Part shown: positions 34,331 to 46,274 of the stretch, in pieces
How the letters are laid out: the number at the start of each line of letters is the position of its first letter
Position numbering within the stretch: the first letter of the stretch is position 1
From: Ceratothoa steindachneri
Lineage: Eukaryota; Arthropoda; Malacostraca; Isopoda; Cymothoidae
Length of the DNA stretch: 64,000 nt
Direction: 5' to 3'
Assembly (NCBI GenBank): GCA_963969495.1
Contig: OZ018323.1
Location: 70,838,920 to 70,902,919 of the forward strand
Made by a program: the position numbers and the translations under genes
Notes under the pieces: generated by a model
The model's database searches: none
The model's input: only the letters and a program-made list of their open reading frames with translations
Told to the model about the DNA's origin: nothing

Positions 34331-37300
34331 ACGATTAAAGTTACCGATCCTATATCATAAACCTAGCGCTTCATTGTAATATAAATGCAGGCTTCATGGT
34401 GTCATTTAAACGAGGCAGAGAAGGAATAGTTTTAAGAACTTAATATGGACTATTCACGCATTCATTTCCTAATAGAATGTTATCATATTTGCTTGTGAAA
34501 GAAACTGAATTAAAATTATGACCATTTTAATATTTAGTATTCTTTATATCGCTTAAGCATAGTGTCTCTAATTCCTTTATTGTCCATTATTAGAGTGAAT
34601 ATTTTCAACTCCCTAAAAAGCAGTAGAGATACCTCATTAGCAACGATCTTTAACAAATTGTTGAGGGAAAATTCTATGCTATTTTTTTTGTATTAGAATA
34701 ATAAATACAAACAATTTCCAGATATTCATATAAACATAAAATTTACCCCATTATCTTCTTCATGAGCTGTCGGTACAGTGTAGATAATATGATAATTTGA
34801 ACGCCTTTTCTTATTTAAAGACGCAATTTCATCCACGAGCAGAACATATGTACGATTCTCCTCCTAAATCTAATTACAATAATATATACCACATATTTGG
34901 TTCAACATAAACATCGTTTCGCCGCCTATCCATGAAGGGGCTTTACAGATTAAGTTTTAGGTAGATTTATTTCCTGTGGACTTTGCAAAGGGAACAATTT
35001 GTATGCAAAGAAAACATTTAAAGTGGAGATGCAAATACATATTTACATACTGTGTCATGAAAATAGAAGAATTAATGGTCCTTTTTTTTCTCATTAAAGG
35101 ATAAAATTAAAATAATATAGTTTTGCTCCAATATACTTGCTTTAATATGTTGCTAAGAGATATCATACAGTAATGTTAGGTTAAGAGTTTAATGTATAAT
35201 TCATGCTATATTCTATTACCCAAAGAATTGGGTGACCATTGAGCTGGATTTCTAAGAAAATAATCTAGTATAAGTCCTTTTCTTAATAATACTAGCGTTA
35301 AATTACGTCAAATATTTTTCGGTCTAAAAAATTACAATCCATGAGGTGATAAGGAAAATGATTGATGCTATTTACTACTAAATTATAAGCAAAGTCATTT
35401 ATCCAATCTGTTAAGGAGGTGAATAAGGAGAAGATGTTCTGAAGCGAAATTTCTCAACTTCATGAGACTTCTTTTTTGTTTGAGTCAAGACATTTCCAGG
35501 AACAACTGAGAAATTAAAAGCTAACTTTACCTTAAATCCACACATAATTTTAATAGTATTTTTATTTAGATTTGCTATATTCTATAATAATTCGTTTATA
35601 ATTTTGGTTTTAATGCTAATTTTCTCCAAAAAATAGCCAATTATTTAATATCTATGAATTAAAGGTTACTTTTCAATTATATAAAACTTCTCTAATGAGA
35701 CAAATTTCGAATTTTATAATTTTTATAAAGCTTGGGAAGGGGTGGGGGATTTTTGTTGCAAGTATGATTAAAATGATAGCTCTCCACATATATATGTATG
35801 TTAAACTTGTATTCACTCCAAATAACCACTACTACACGAATCTGAGTAGAAACAAGAAGAGAACTTTGGTCATTGGTTTCCTTAATGTAATGTCTCCCCT
35901 CGATACTTATTGGGTTCACGCTATGTAATTCAATATATGAAGCAGGAAGTTCCAACGTAAAGAATGGGAAATATTATTAGCAAATCGTTTCTCAAGGAAC
36001 AAGTCTCTTATAACTCTCGGATTTTTAGCGCAGTGTATATATTCATTATTGAGGGAAAAAGTATTTGAGCCTCGAACTTGATTGAATTGTTTACAATTCA
36101 TGATTTGATCGAGGATTTCTTTGGATTAGTTATAAGATATGGACTTGTTTGCGTCTCGAACACTGAAGGATTGTAAAGAAAATTCTGCATGTGAAAATAG
36201 AGAAAGTTAAAGAGCAAGAAAGAAACAATTTAGCTGCTGGACAACCTGCATATAGAGAGGAAGGCACGCGATCCTCTAGATGTAAAGTGCAGTATGCTGG
36301 ACTCCACTACCGCTGGCGTCTATTTGCGGACAGGGCGAAGATGGGGAGGAGGGCTGTGGTACGGTTCTTCAATGTTGAGCCAATGTAACTGATGTCATTT
36401 CACTAATATTCAACATACGAAGTCTCTACCAAATATCTCTGGTATTGTAGATCAGCCCATATATGTCATTTGGATTACTCTATTGAATTCATTCCGAAAA
36501 GTTTACATATAATGTTTTTAATCTTCTTCTTTGCAATTTTATATATACGGGATTTTCCTCATTTCAAGAAAAATAGAATTGCATATGCTTAGCCAAAGTT
36601 AAAATTCATTATCAACGTGAATGATGAGAAGTGAAGTGCGGAATCGATCAATTTCATTTTCATTAAAAACAACTCTATCCGATGATAAAAAAAATCAAAC
36701 CTAGGATTAAGTCAACTAGAGAGAAAAATAATATTCCAATTAAATAAAGGTTTTGAGGAAAGTAGTGAAAATCCTGTGGCAAATATAGGCAGAAGGGTAT
36801 AATAGTTTAAAATTCTTATATTGTGCACAAAAATATATTTACTTGGTGATTTTTATTATTATTTGTGGGGTGAAAGCAGATTTAGGAGAGTGGCGCACTC
36901 TTCTTATCATATAATAACAATGAGTAAGCGTTTACCGGATCCCCCTGACAGATTACGCGCAGGCGTGAATACTAGCTAGTTATCAACCAACAACGTTATG
37001 TCGGCCCGAACAGATCGAGCGTCTTATATATAAAGATGGCGGTAGTGGGATTTTGAACGCTCTGGCAAATTACATCACTATGACAAGCGATGATGGCATT
37101 ATATCGAAAGAGGAGAGGATAAATCGTCTGAAGAAAGGGTGGAGACGGCGAATCCGGTAACCCGATCCATGTTGATTTAATGAATTAATGGAATTACTAC
37201 GCATGAAGGCGAGTAACAATCCACATTTAACGAGGCGTAACTTACTCTATGTATTTTTCTTCACCGACCATTGGAGACACGCATAGAAATCGGCCTCAAA

Positions 37301-38159
37301 TGTAGAGATTAGGCGGGTCTATGAGTTATGTACCATCTCTGTCCCAATATGACCAGGTTATCTCTTCTTTAGTCATCCAGTGTTGTACATAATTATGCAA
37401 TATTTATAATGTTCTCATTCCCCTCAGAGGAAAGAGATAATTAATAAATTATTCCCTCTCAGCGAATCAGGAATCTTGCGACAAGTCCATCCAAGCAGCT
37501 TTCTTCTTTCTTGACATCGATCCGAAAGTGGAGAATTGAGTTTTTCTCCTTTGTGCTACCGATGCAATCCCTCTCATTAATTCATCACTTTATTGCATCA
37601 AATTTTCACACTAGAAATGCCGATAGCAAAACCTAAATTTTTTTACGTTTCTCTAGGGGGTGAATGACTTGATTCTCCTTTCCTTTCGCCGTACATCCCT
37701 GTTTAAACGCCCCCATTCCATATGTAACGTATTGAAATTTAATGTGTATTGCAATTTACTTTTGAAGTTTATATTATGTACATACATATCAAAATTAATG
37801 TTATGCTGCTCATGGCCTCGCTCCATAACTGAACGAATGCACATGTGTGTATAAGAGCTTCCATTTTTATGTATAGGATATTTCACCTTTATATATAGGA
37901 CGTTGTATTTTTTATATTGTACTTGCGTAAGCTAAGAATAGATTGTGTTAAATTAATATATGGAAGTTTCGTATTTGTAGCTAACCCATAAACTCCCCTG
38001 GCCGTAACGTTGTATATATATGAATATAATTTCTCAGGAACAAAGTTTTGAAGGACCGACGCAAATGCGCCATCCATTTTCGCCAAGTAATTGATTCAGC
38101 ATTTCCCCCATCCCGTTATAATCTATGCAAGCCATTACTTGTTCTCAAGGGGGGGTTCA
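34331..38159. other. Long AT-rich stretch without recognised genes
   Basis: About 3.8 kb with only short biased open frames. A GC-richer island at about 36890-37150 includes CTTATATATAAAGATGGCGG-like sequence (37023-37043), a TATA-like motif followed by GATGGCGG. I cannot connect it to a gene. Confidence 0.35.
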
Positions 38160-38212
38160 CCGCCAGATTCTCAAGATTCCTTTAGTTCGGCCGGAAATCA
38201 TGTAATATCGGG

Positions 38213-38220
38213 TATAAAAG
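38213..38220 (+). promoter_or_regulatory. TATA-box-like motif TATAAAAG
   Basis: Consensus TATA box with a G-rich 5' neighbour (GGG). No initiator or downstream ORF confirms use. Probably an LTR promoter if the surrounding segment is an LTR. Confidence 0.35.
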
Positions 38221-38719
38221 ACAAGCCCAACCAAAGCAGGGTAGGTAGCTGTGCAGGAGTCTCTCGACTGGCCACCCGTTCGCTCGAAATCCTTAAGATA
38301 AATTCCTGATTAAATCCTGGTCAGATTTTAGTCGAGTAACACTCTGATTTTGGTGTGAGTTACCTTAAGTTTCGAGGGTGACTAAGACTTCCTGATGAGA
38401 AGACCCCGTCTTCTCAAACCTCACCTTTCCCGCGTTTGTACTATCAAAACTCTGTTCCTCGTACCATTGAACCTCCCCAGCTTGTGCCACTATTATAAGA
38501 TTGAATCTCATTTAAGCAAGTAAATTAAGGTAGAAACCTGCCTCTTTATATCCTCCCTCAAGAATCGCAACGACACCTGGAGTAACGAGCGTCGAAGGAA
38601 AGGGAACGTGAAGTATGTGACAGTGAAAGAAGCTGTAATCAGGGACGTCCTACACAGGCAGGATAAAGGTTTCCTAATCAACGAGCTACGAGTCTGCAGC
38701 TGGACAAACCCAGGTCCAT

Positions 38720-38815
38720 AGTAACCTAGTGACGCAACTACGAGGAGTTGCGCCGTAATATATATGTAGTAACATAGGGGCACAACTACGACGAGGGTAG
38801 CGTGCCGTAACATTA
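38720..38815 (+). repeat. Tandem pair of about 48 bp
   Basis: AGTAACCTAGTGACGCAACT... at 38720 and AGTAACATAGGGGCACAACT... at 38768. Both end in CCGTAA(T/C)AT. Copy 1 contains a small GCAACT...AGTTGC hairpin. Confidence 0.75.
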
Positions 38816-38844
38816 ATGTCCTTAAGTTAGATTTATTTGAAGGG

Positions 38845-38848
<4 letters not shown>

Positions 38849-38902
<54 letters not shown>
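38849..38902. repeat. (TA)n microsatellite
   Basis: About 27 uninterrupted TA units. Confidence 0.95.
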
Positions 38903-38905
<3 letters not shown>

Positions 38906-39483
38906 CAATATGTTTAAGTAGTAGTGTATTCCTTTACACTTCTGCTACTGGCGACTTAGAATATGCTCTACTGAGGGACTTATCCCAAAATCTCAATTAA
39001 TTTTATCAATCTCTACGAGAGTCTTTTAGAAATTTCATTACCTTCCCAAACTATTCACATCCAATAAGAGCCTCACTTTTTTAACGACCTATTTAAAAGC
39101 TGTCTGATAGAGATGTTTCCTTAGATTATAGTTATTAGTTTATATAAATAATGAGAGTAATCATAAGTGGTAGGCAGGATATTAAGCATTTATATAATAT
39201 AATAATAGCTATGACAAGAAAACAATTTATCTTATAATAGGTTCATAATAAGCACACATTTTGAGAATATGAGAGAACCCCAATGTTTTCATACGGAGTC
39301 AGTCGTATTCAACGATCTCTCAACTTATATTGCGATGGGAAACTTTTAATTTAGAAATCTACAAAAGCTTTGTAACACTTTTAAAATATAAATATTACCC
39401 TATTTAATCCATATTAACAAGTCGACGGGGATGGTATTTATTAGTCTAAATAAAAAATAAATTTAATTTCATTCATCCATAAG
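38903..39483. other. AT-rich spacer
   Basis: Nothing recognised. Confidence 0.4.
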
Positions 39484-39687
39484 ACTATATTTTAAGAACC
39501 GGATTTTTGGGAGGGGTTAAATAATAATATAATGTTTTTTTATGTTAGTTCGGTTGTGACCTAGGTATATTGGGAGTTTTTATTCAAGTTCATTCTAAGA
39601 GTTCTTTCAAAGTTTGGAATTTTATAAAATAAAAAGAAATAAAATGGTGAAGTTCAGAAAATTTATTAAAATTTAGGGATGTTTGCT

Positions 39688-39709
39688 AATCATCATCATC
39701 ATCATCACT
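39688..39709. repeat. Short (ATC)n run
   Basis: Six ATC units between host-repeat units A and B. Confidence 0.85.
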
Positions 39710-39863
39710 AACTCTATAATTTAAGAAGGGGATATTTTGAATCTTTGAATAATAATTTCATCTTAGTTTGGTTATGACTTATGATTTTTTTTATCAAAGT
39801 TATTTCTAATAATTCTTTTATAATATCAAAAAACAAAATGGTTAAGTTTAGAAATAAATATAA

Positions 39864-40031
39864 CGGCCGTATGCTAAGAAAAATGTGACATACACTTTTA
39901 TCAGATTTAGTGTAACTTCACAAATATTTATAAATTTACTATACGCAAAAGGCTAAAATGTAAAATTCTTTTTTTAAAAAATAGGTTTTGTACTCAAATG
40001 TGCATTTCACATTTGTTTTAGCATACGGCCG
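39864..40031. mobile_element. 168-bp MITE with TAA target duplication (PIF/Harbinger-like)
   Basis: Terminal inverted repeats of about 32 bp begin CGGCCGTATGCTAA on both ends (first 14 identical, about 28 of 32 overall). The element is flanked by TAA on each side (39861-39863 and 40032-40034). A related unit of the host repeat, read on the minus strand at 40724-40688, shows the uninterrupted site AAATATAAGTATTG with a single TAA. The element has no coding capacity. A 3-bp TWA duplication is a hallmark of PIF/Harbinger elements; the superfamily is inferred from that alone. Confidence 0.85.
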
Positions 40032-40862
40032 TAAGTATCGAAATTTTGCGATTTTTTTAAAAACAAAGAATTACAAATGGTGAAGTTCGGAAAATTTATT
40101 TTTATATATCTTCTTCTTCTATAACTATATTTTAGCAACGTGATATTTTGAAAGGAGGGAAATTAAGTTTAGAGTTCCTTTTTAAAATTGGCGAAGTTCA
40201 GAAAATGTATACAAATTTAACCATGACTGATTTTTTTTTAGATTTTAAACTTAAATCTTAGTAGCGAAGCTCAAGCTGTCCCCGTAGGAAAAGGGGCGAA
40301 GCCATTGCCTTGTTTTTCCTAAATTTGAAAGTTTTATTGAAATTATTTCTGAAATAAATTTTCAATTTTAATTAATATCAAGAGGAAAGCAAAATGAAAT
40401 TATTAGAGCAAATATCAATGGAGAAAAAAAAGAATCCTGAGGATTGTTTTTTCCGGATTTAGACCAAGAGTAAATTATTATTAAACAAGAGGAGCAGGTT
40501 TGCCACTCATCCTTACAGAAGGAGCTTGCGCTTCGCTGGCAGACTTTCGGTCTGTGTCCTACGGCCTATCACGATTCTTTTTTTCTCCATCTAAATTGGC
40601 TCTAATAATTTCCATGCCAAAATTTTAATAAATTTTCTTAACTTCACCATTTGTAATTCTTTTAGTTTTAAAAAATATCACAAAAATTCAATACTTATAT
40701 TTATTTCTGAATTCCACCATTTTATTTTTTTTATATTATTAAGAAATTATTAGAAATAACTTTGATAAAAATTTTAAATCTACTTAGGTGACAACCGAAC
40801 TAAAAAAAAAATCTTATTCAAACCTTCAAAAAATCTCGTTCTTAAAATATGGATTATTAGGA

Positions 40863-41451
40863 ATCGCTGCAAAATAACTGGAGGAAAGTGCACAAGACCG
40901 AATCTACTGACCTGCTCTGATAAAGAAGGCCCATAACCGCTTTAAAAAGGAGCGACGTTCATGTGTCACTGAGGCCCGAGAGAGAAGGAAGGCCGCAGCA
41001 GCAATACCGTACCTCCAGCCCCTCACAGTTACCTTACCCCTAATACTCACCCCCGACTCTCATCTGTGGCTCCAAGTAGTTGTTAGCTTAGAACAACGGT
41101 CACATCCCGGGACACCATCTCAGCTGATGGGCTAAACTAGGTGAGTGGTCACCACAACTCCAAACTGTGGTATTAAGCAATGCCAGCTCTATAAGTAAAG
41201 TCTGGAACAGTGTAAATGTGACAGCAAGGTGGGTGACACACCTTAAGGCGAACCAGGCATCAAAAGTAGTTATTGGCCAGTCTCCGTAGAAGAGGAGTGG
41301 AGCCTTCACTACGTAACCATGAAATTGTCAAGAATTACGGAAGTCCTTGGTTGCCAGCGGCCTGAAGGATATGGCACAGAGGTAACGGTAATGTATTGGA
41401 AACTTTTTAAAAATATTTAGACCATTAGGCCGCTGCTAATGCTAGATTAGA
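40863..41451. other. GC-richer segment of unknown identity between repeat units D and E
   Basis: About 590 bp clearly less AT-rich than its surroundings, with no long ORF. The minus-strand frame 41100-41309 has no recognised domain. It could be an insertion into the repeat cluster or a unique spacer. I looked for tRNA A/B boxes and found none convincing. Confidence 0.3.
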
Positions 41452-41640
41452 CTTTGGCGACAGACCGAAGGTCTGCTTACGAAGCGCAAGCTCCTCTGTA
41501 AGGAGTCGCAAAGCCGCTCCTCTTGTAACGCTATATTTTAGGAATGCAATTATTTTGAACATTTTGAATTTTAGTTTGTGAGTCATTTAAGTATATTTGA
41601 AGCTTTTATGCAAGTTGTTTCTAAGATATTCTTTACTGTC

Positions 41641-42437
41641 CTAAAGACGGTCTGGAAGGACTGGTTTTCGCCATATTTTATATAATTTATCATATGATGA
41701 AGAATTGAGATCTGGTAAGTTTTTGTTGTTGTTGAAGTGCAAAAAACGTGTTTGGGTCTCAATTATATTGACTACTTTCTGTAAAGCGCCTGTGTTATTC
41801 GAGATAAATTGCATTGAGAATTCCATTCTATTCTAAATTGGAGTAGAGGGTAACTGCCAATGAATAAATAGTATTCTCATGAATAGCACTATTTCATTTT
41901 TATCAGTTCCGAATAACTTAAAATTTAAGTTCTTTTAATTTTTATATTTGATGTATTAAATGTTGGTCTTTACAGAAATGAATTCTATAGTTTCGTCATA
42001 AAATATTTTTTAAATAGTGTAAAGGTGGCATTTATTTTTTTACGTCTGAAAAATTTGAACCAAAAAACAACTACTGTATAACAGCAGCTGGTTTTCTTTT
42101 GCATCATTGTCTTGTTTTGTTGCTCACATCCCCAGTTGTGCTTTCTGCTTCCATTTTTGTGGATTCAATTGCTGCTCTTTATCAGAAAATTCCTAAAAAT
42201 TTTCAGCTGGAAAGTAATCAGGAACGGCAACGTCCTCTCAAACTTTATTTAAGATTATAGTATTGATTTCTTGAGTCTGCAATAATTTCTATATGAAAAA
42301 AAGGAAGAAGAAATCAATTAGGCCGATATTCCACCGTTTGCCCATAATTTTATTAAATTGCGAAATGCCAAAGCATATTACATTCTTTACTGATGATGTT
42401 ATTTAGTTATACTCGTAGACAAAAATCAATGTAGGAG
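41641..42437. other. AT-rich spacer
   Basis: Nothing recognised between the repeat cluster and the left LTR. Confidence 0.4.
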
Positions 42438-43624
<1,187 letters not shown>

Positions 43625-43629
43625 TAAAC

Positions 43630-43639
43630 TGGTGACCCT
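43630..43639 (+). promoter_or_regulatory. Primer-binding site, TGGTGACCCT
   Basis: Lies five bases after the LTR end. TGGTGACCC is complementary to a tRNA 3' end ending GGGTCACCA. Use of tRNA-Trp with this PBS is known for CsRn1/Kabuki-type elements, which agrees with the coding fragments. Confidence 0.7.
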
Positions 43640-43654
43640 CTTTTTGGCCAGACA

Positions 43655-44134
43655 GTGAAGTTGACGAAGAAATGGACGTATCAAGCCATCGAGTGGCTAT
43701 CACCATCAAGCCATCCATCCTTAATAAGACTGCAGTTGCAGTTTGATTCCAGATTGTGGATGCCCTTGTTTCACATTTCAGGAATAGAGAAGGAGGAAAC
43801 TAAATTCCTTCATGTATTGGATGCACTTCCTCCCGAGACCGCCAACCGTCTTCCGGTGGCCATTATATCTACCCCAAATTACGAGCTTTTAAGGAATGAA
43901 GTGATTGAGCTCTTCCAGCAAAGTAAACCCAAGCTATACAAGAAGCTCGCTACATCCTCCATTCTCACAGATCGACCCTACAGGTAGGAGTTGGGGAGGA
44001 TCTTGTGAGGCACAGGTTTATTTAATCCCTGCAGGTCAACATCGTGCCTATAATTGCCACACAAAAGGAACTAACCGTGGCACAATTAGGTAGACTTGCA
44101 GATGAACTAAATAAATCCTATAGAGCGCAGTGCC
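43655..44134 (+). pseudogene. CsRn1-like gag, N-terminal part, interrupted
   Basis: Capsid-type protein that packages element RNA. After a degraded start, the frame 43655-43987 has the family's capsid block TKFLHVLDALPPETANRLP, then a helix ending LLRNEVIELFQQS. After a frameshift near 43985-44040, VNIVPIIATQKELTVAQL and GRLADELNKSYRAQ (about 44036-44131) give the C-terminal capsid helix. Coding similarity stops exactly at TTAA (44135-44138), where a piggyBac end begins. The rest of gag reappears near 48 kb. Confidence 0.75.
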
Positions 44135-46200
44135 TTAACCCTCGTGATTCCCAGCGACTCAAAAGAGGCTGAGCGCTAGAGTACTCAGCGCCTCAATCGA
44201 GGCTCTTATGTATTTTAGGCCTATTAGGTGTCCTTTTGTTTAGGTAACGGTGCATTTACTTTGTCTTTTGTAATGTTTATTCGGTATTTGGCTTACTTTA
44301 GTCTTTCTAAGAGAGTTGTAGATATCACACGTATTTTTAACTTGTGTTAATTAGTTTTTCTTATTAATTAAAGAATGGCTAATCCTTCTAAAGTTGTGGA
44401 TTGATATCTACTATGAACTTGATTCTGATTTGCAACTAACAGACATTGATAATAATATTTCAGGCTCAACCAATGACGAATTAGAGCCAATTATCGTTGA
44501 AAATCATAAAATTGATGAAACGTGGCAACCCTGCCTTTATTTCTTCTCCACGAACATCATATTTCAGGATTTCCGCTCAATACTCCAAGCGCACATTGCT
44601 TTAATCTCGGAAAGTAAGCATTATGCTAATTTTAAAACATTTATTAATTATGAAATCCTATCAGACGTATGCATGGAAACAAATCGCTATTATAAACAAA
44701 GTTCTGAAACCCCCTTCTCTCCTTCATCCACCGCACATAGATGGAAAAAATTATCCGTAAGCAAGCTTTACGTTTTTATTGCCTCACCCTCCTAATGCCT
44801 CATGTGAATAAGCATAAATTAGCTAACTACTGGTCAATTAATGCCTTTATTGAAACTTCTATTTTTAGGAAATTTATGTCAAGGAATCGATATCAGTTAA
44901 TTTTAAGGTTTCTTCACTTGCTAATAGTTTGTTTGGATGAATAAGAGTGACAGTGTGGAAAATAAGACACTTCTTTCATTCATTGACAGACAAATTCAAA
45001 ATAGAATTTCTCCACTTATAAAAAATAGTGATAGATGAATCCCTCATTTTATTTAAGGGTCATCTGTCACCCAAACAATACCTTCCTTCAAAAAGACATA
45101 GCCTTGGGCTCAAACTTTTTGTTTTGTGTGATTGTGAGACAGAGATAATCTTAGATATGATACTTTACACAGGACAAAACACAAATATTGACGACAATGA
45201 TCCACTAGAAATATCTGGGGCAATTATGAAAAGACTAATGGAACCATATCTAAGATTAGGGCATATTATATATACAGATAATTGGTACACAAGCCCTGCT
45301 TTCTGCTTTTTCCTTCTTGATCAGAATACGAGGCTCTGTGGAACAATAAAAAGAAACCGCAAAAATATGCCCAACTTAGGCATAGCCGTAACTAAAGGTA
45401 CCATTGAACTACAAAAAAAGGAATGTTAGCCATTCGATTGGTTGATAAGACTGAAGTTTTGATTATTACCTCCGTGCACGAAGGCAAGTCAGTAAACTCT
45501 GGAGAAAAAAATCATAGAACTGGAGAAAAATAAAGAAACCGTATGCAATAAAGGATTATAATATAAATATACGCTTAATTGACAAATCAGATATGATGAC
45601 CAGTTCTGTCAAATGTCTTAGAAAATCCATCAAATGGTACAAAAAGCTCTTTACCGTCTTGTTGATGTTCCCATACTCAATGCATATAACATGCATTTGA
45701 TGAATTTGACTGTACTCCAAAAAATGCTTTCTTTTAGAGAATTTTTAATGAAAGTAATAAAACAATTACTTGACAGACATTACTCAGTGCATAAGGCTTC
45801 AAACCAACTGTGTACTCGACCTTCAGTAAATTCCCTTGATAGACTACAAGGAATAGGTTTTTCAGAAAAACATATCGCTTCAATGCCAGCTGTAGGAGAA
45901 CGAAAATCGGCTCAAAGGCAATGCTATTTTTGTGCTAAAAAAATATTAGAAATTGCACAACATTATGGTGCAAACATTGTCAAGTGCCACTGTGCATGGA
46001 GCCCTGCTTTTCTCAATACCATACAACCCAAGAGATGTGAAAAAAGCATGTATAAGAAGGGTGTGTATATTTGTGTATATCCTTACATACATACATACTA
46101 AATTTTATCTTTTAACTCTAAAAAAACCCTAAAAAATATTATTGTTATTATTTTTTTTCTTTTTAATTAATGTAAAGACTATTATATTTTCGTTCAATAC
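44135..46200 (+). mobile_element. piggyBac-type DNA transposon
   Basis: The left end is TTAA followed by CCCTCGTGATTCCC, the TTAA target and CCC start expected of piggyBac. Next to it lies a GC-rich imperfect hairpin (GAGGCTGAGCGC ... CTCAGCGCCTC, about 44165-44195). A transposase follows. I did not find the right terminal repeat or the second TTAA with a matching GGG end. The right limit given is approximate. Confidence 0.7.
44375..46080 (+). pseudogene. piggyBac transposase (DDE_Tnp_1_7), frameshifted
   Basis: Cut-and-paste transposase acting at TTAA. N-terminal part: FKTFINYEILSDVCMETNRY (44631-44690) and ANYWSINAFIE...FMSRNRYQLILRFLH (44822-44920, another frame). Catalytic domain (45028-45429): IDESLILFKGHLSPKQYLP, LGLKLFVLCDCETEIILDM, IIYTDNWYTSP and RLCGTIKRNRKNMP. 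After another shift come LIDKSDMM and KSIKWYKKLFTVLL (about 45577-45665). The three catalytic Asp positions (IDES, YTDN, IDKSD) are all still encoded. The C-terminus keeps the Cys-rich domain (QCYFCAKK ... VKCHC, 45918-46005). At least three frameshifts and a stop inactivate it. Confidence 0.9.
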
Positions 46201-46274
46201 TCTGTGAATTTTTTTAACAATTTCTTTAGTTATAAAAAACTTTTGCTATGTGTATATTTGTACGTTCGATAGGA
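46201..46274. other. AT-rich junction right of the piggyBac copy
   Basis: No terminal repeat could be identified here. Confidence 0.3.

Larger units (their letters stand above)
38160..38820 (+). other. LTR-like or promoter-bearing segment, unclassified
   Basis: A GC-richer block between AT-rich flanks. It has a strong TATA box (GGTATAAAAG, TATAAAAG at 38213-38220) and a non-coding body with no long ORF. It ends in two imperfect copies of a sequence of about 48 bp. This would suit a solo LTR (U3 with TATA, then R-U5), but I did not find matching TG/CA ends or a target duplication. Confidence 0.3.
39484..41640. repeat. Cluster of related repeat units in both orientations (foldback/tandem family)
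   Basis: At least five partial units. A (39484-39678, +), B (39714-40110, +, interrupted by a MITE), C (40115-40290, +), D (40396-40862, mostly -) and E (41452-41640, +). Units start with CTATATTTTA(A/G)GAA, pass through TTAGTT(C/T)GGTT(G/A)TGAC and ATGGTGAAGTTCAGAAAATT, and carry a GC-rich block with CAGACCGAAGGTCTG, GAAGCGCAAGCTCC and CTCCTCTTGT. In E the GC-rich block is followed directly by a fresh CTATATTTTAG start, implying head-to-tail units. 40484-40556 is the inverse of 41459-41530, and 40396-40446 is the inverse of 40564-40613, so the cluster can fold back. No ORF. Confidence 0.75.

Noticed and set aside
37023..37043. TATA-like motif with GATGGCGG as a host promoter
   Set aside because: No downstream ORF or conserved core element; in AT-rich DNA such motifs occur by chance.
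41005..41340. Possible tRNA-derived SINE
   Set aside because: I looked for A-box and B-box promoter motifs and a poly-A or simple-repeat tail and did not find a convincing set.
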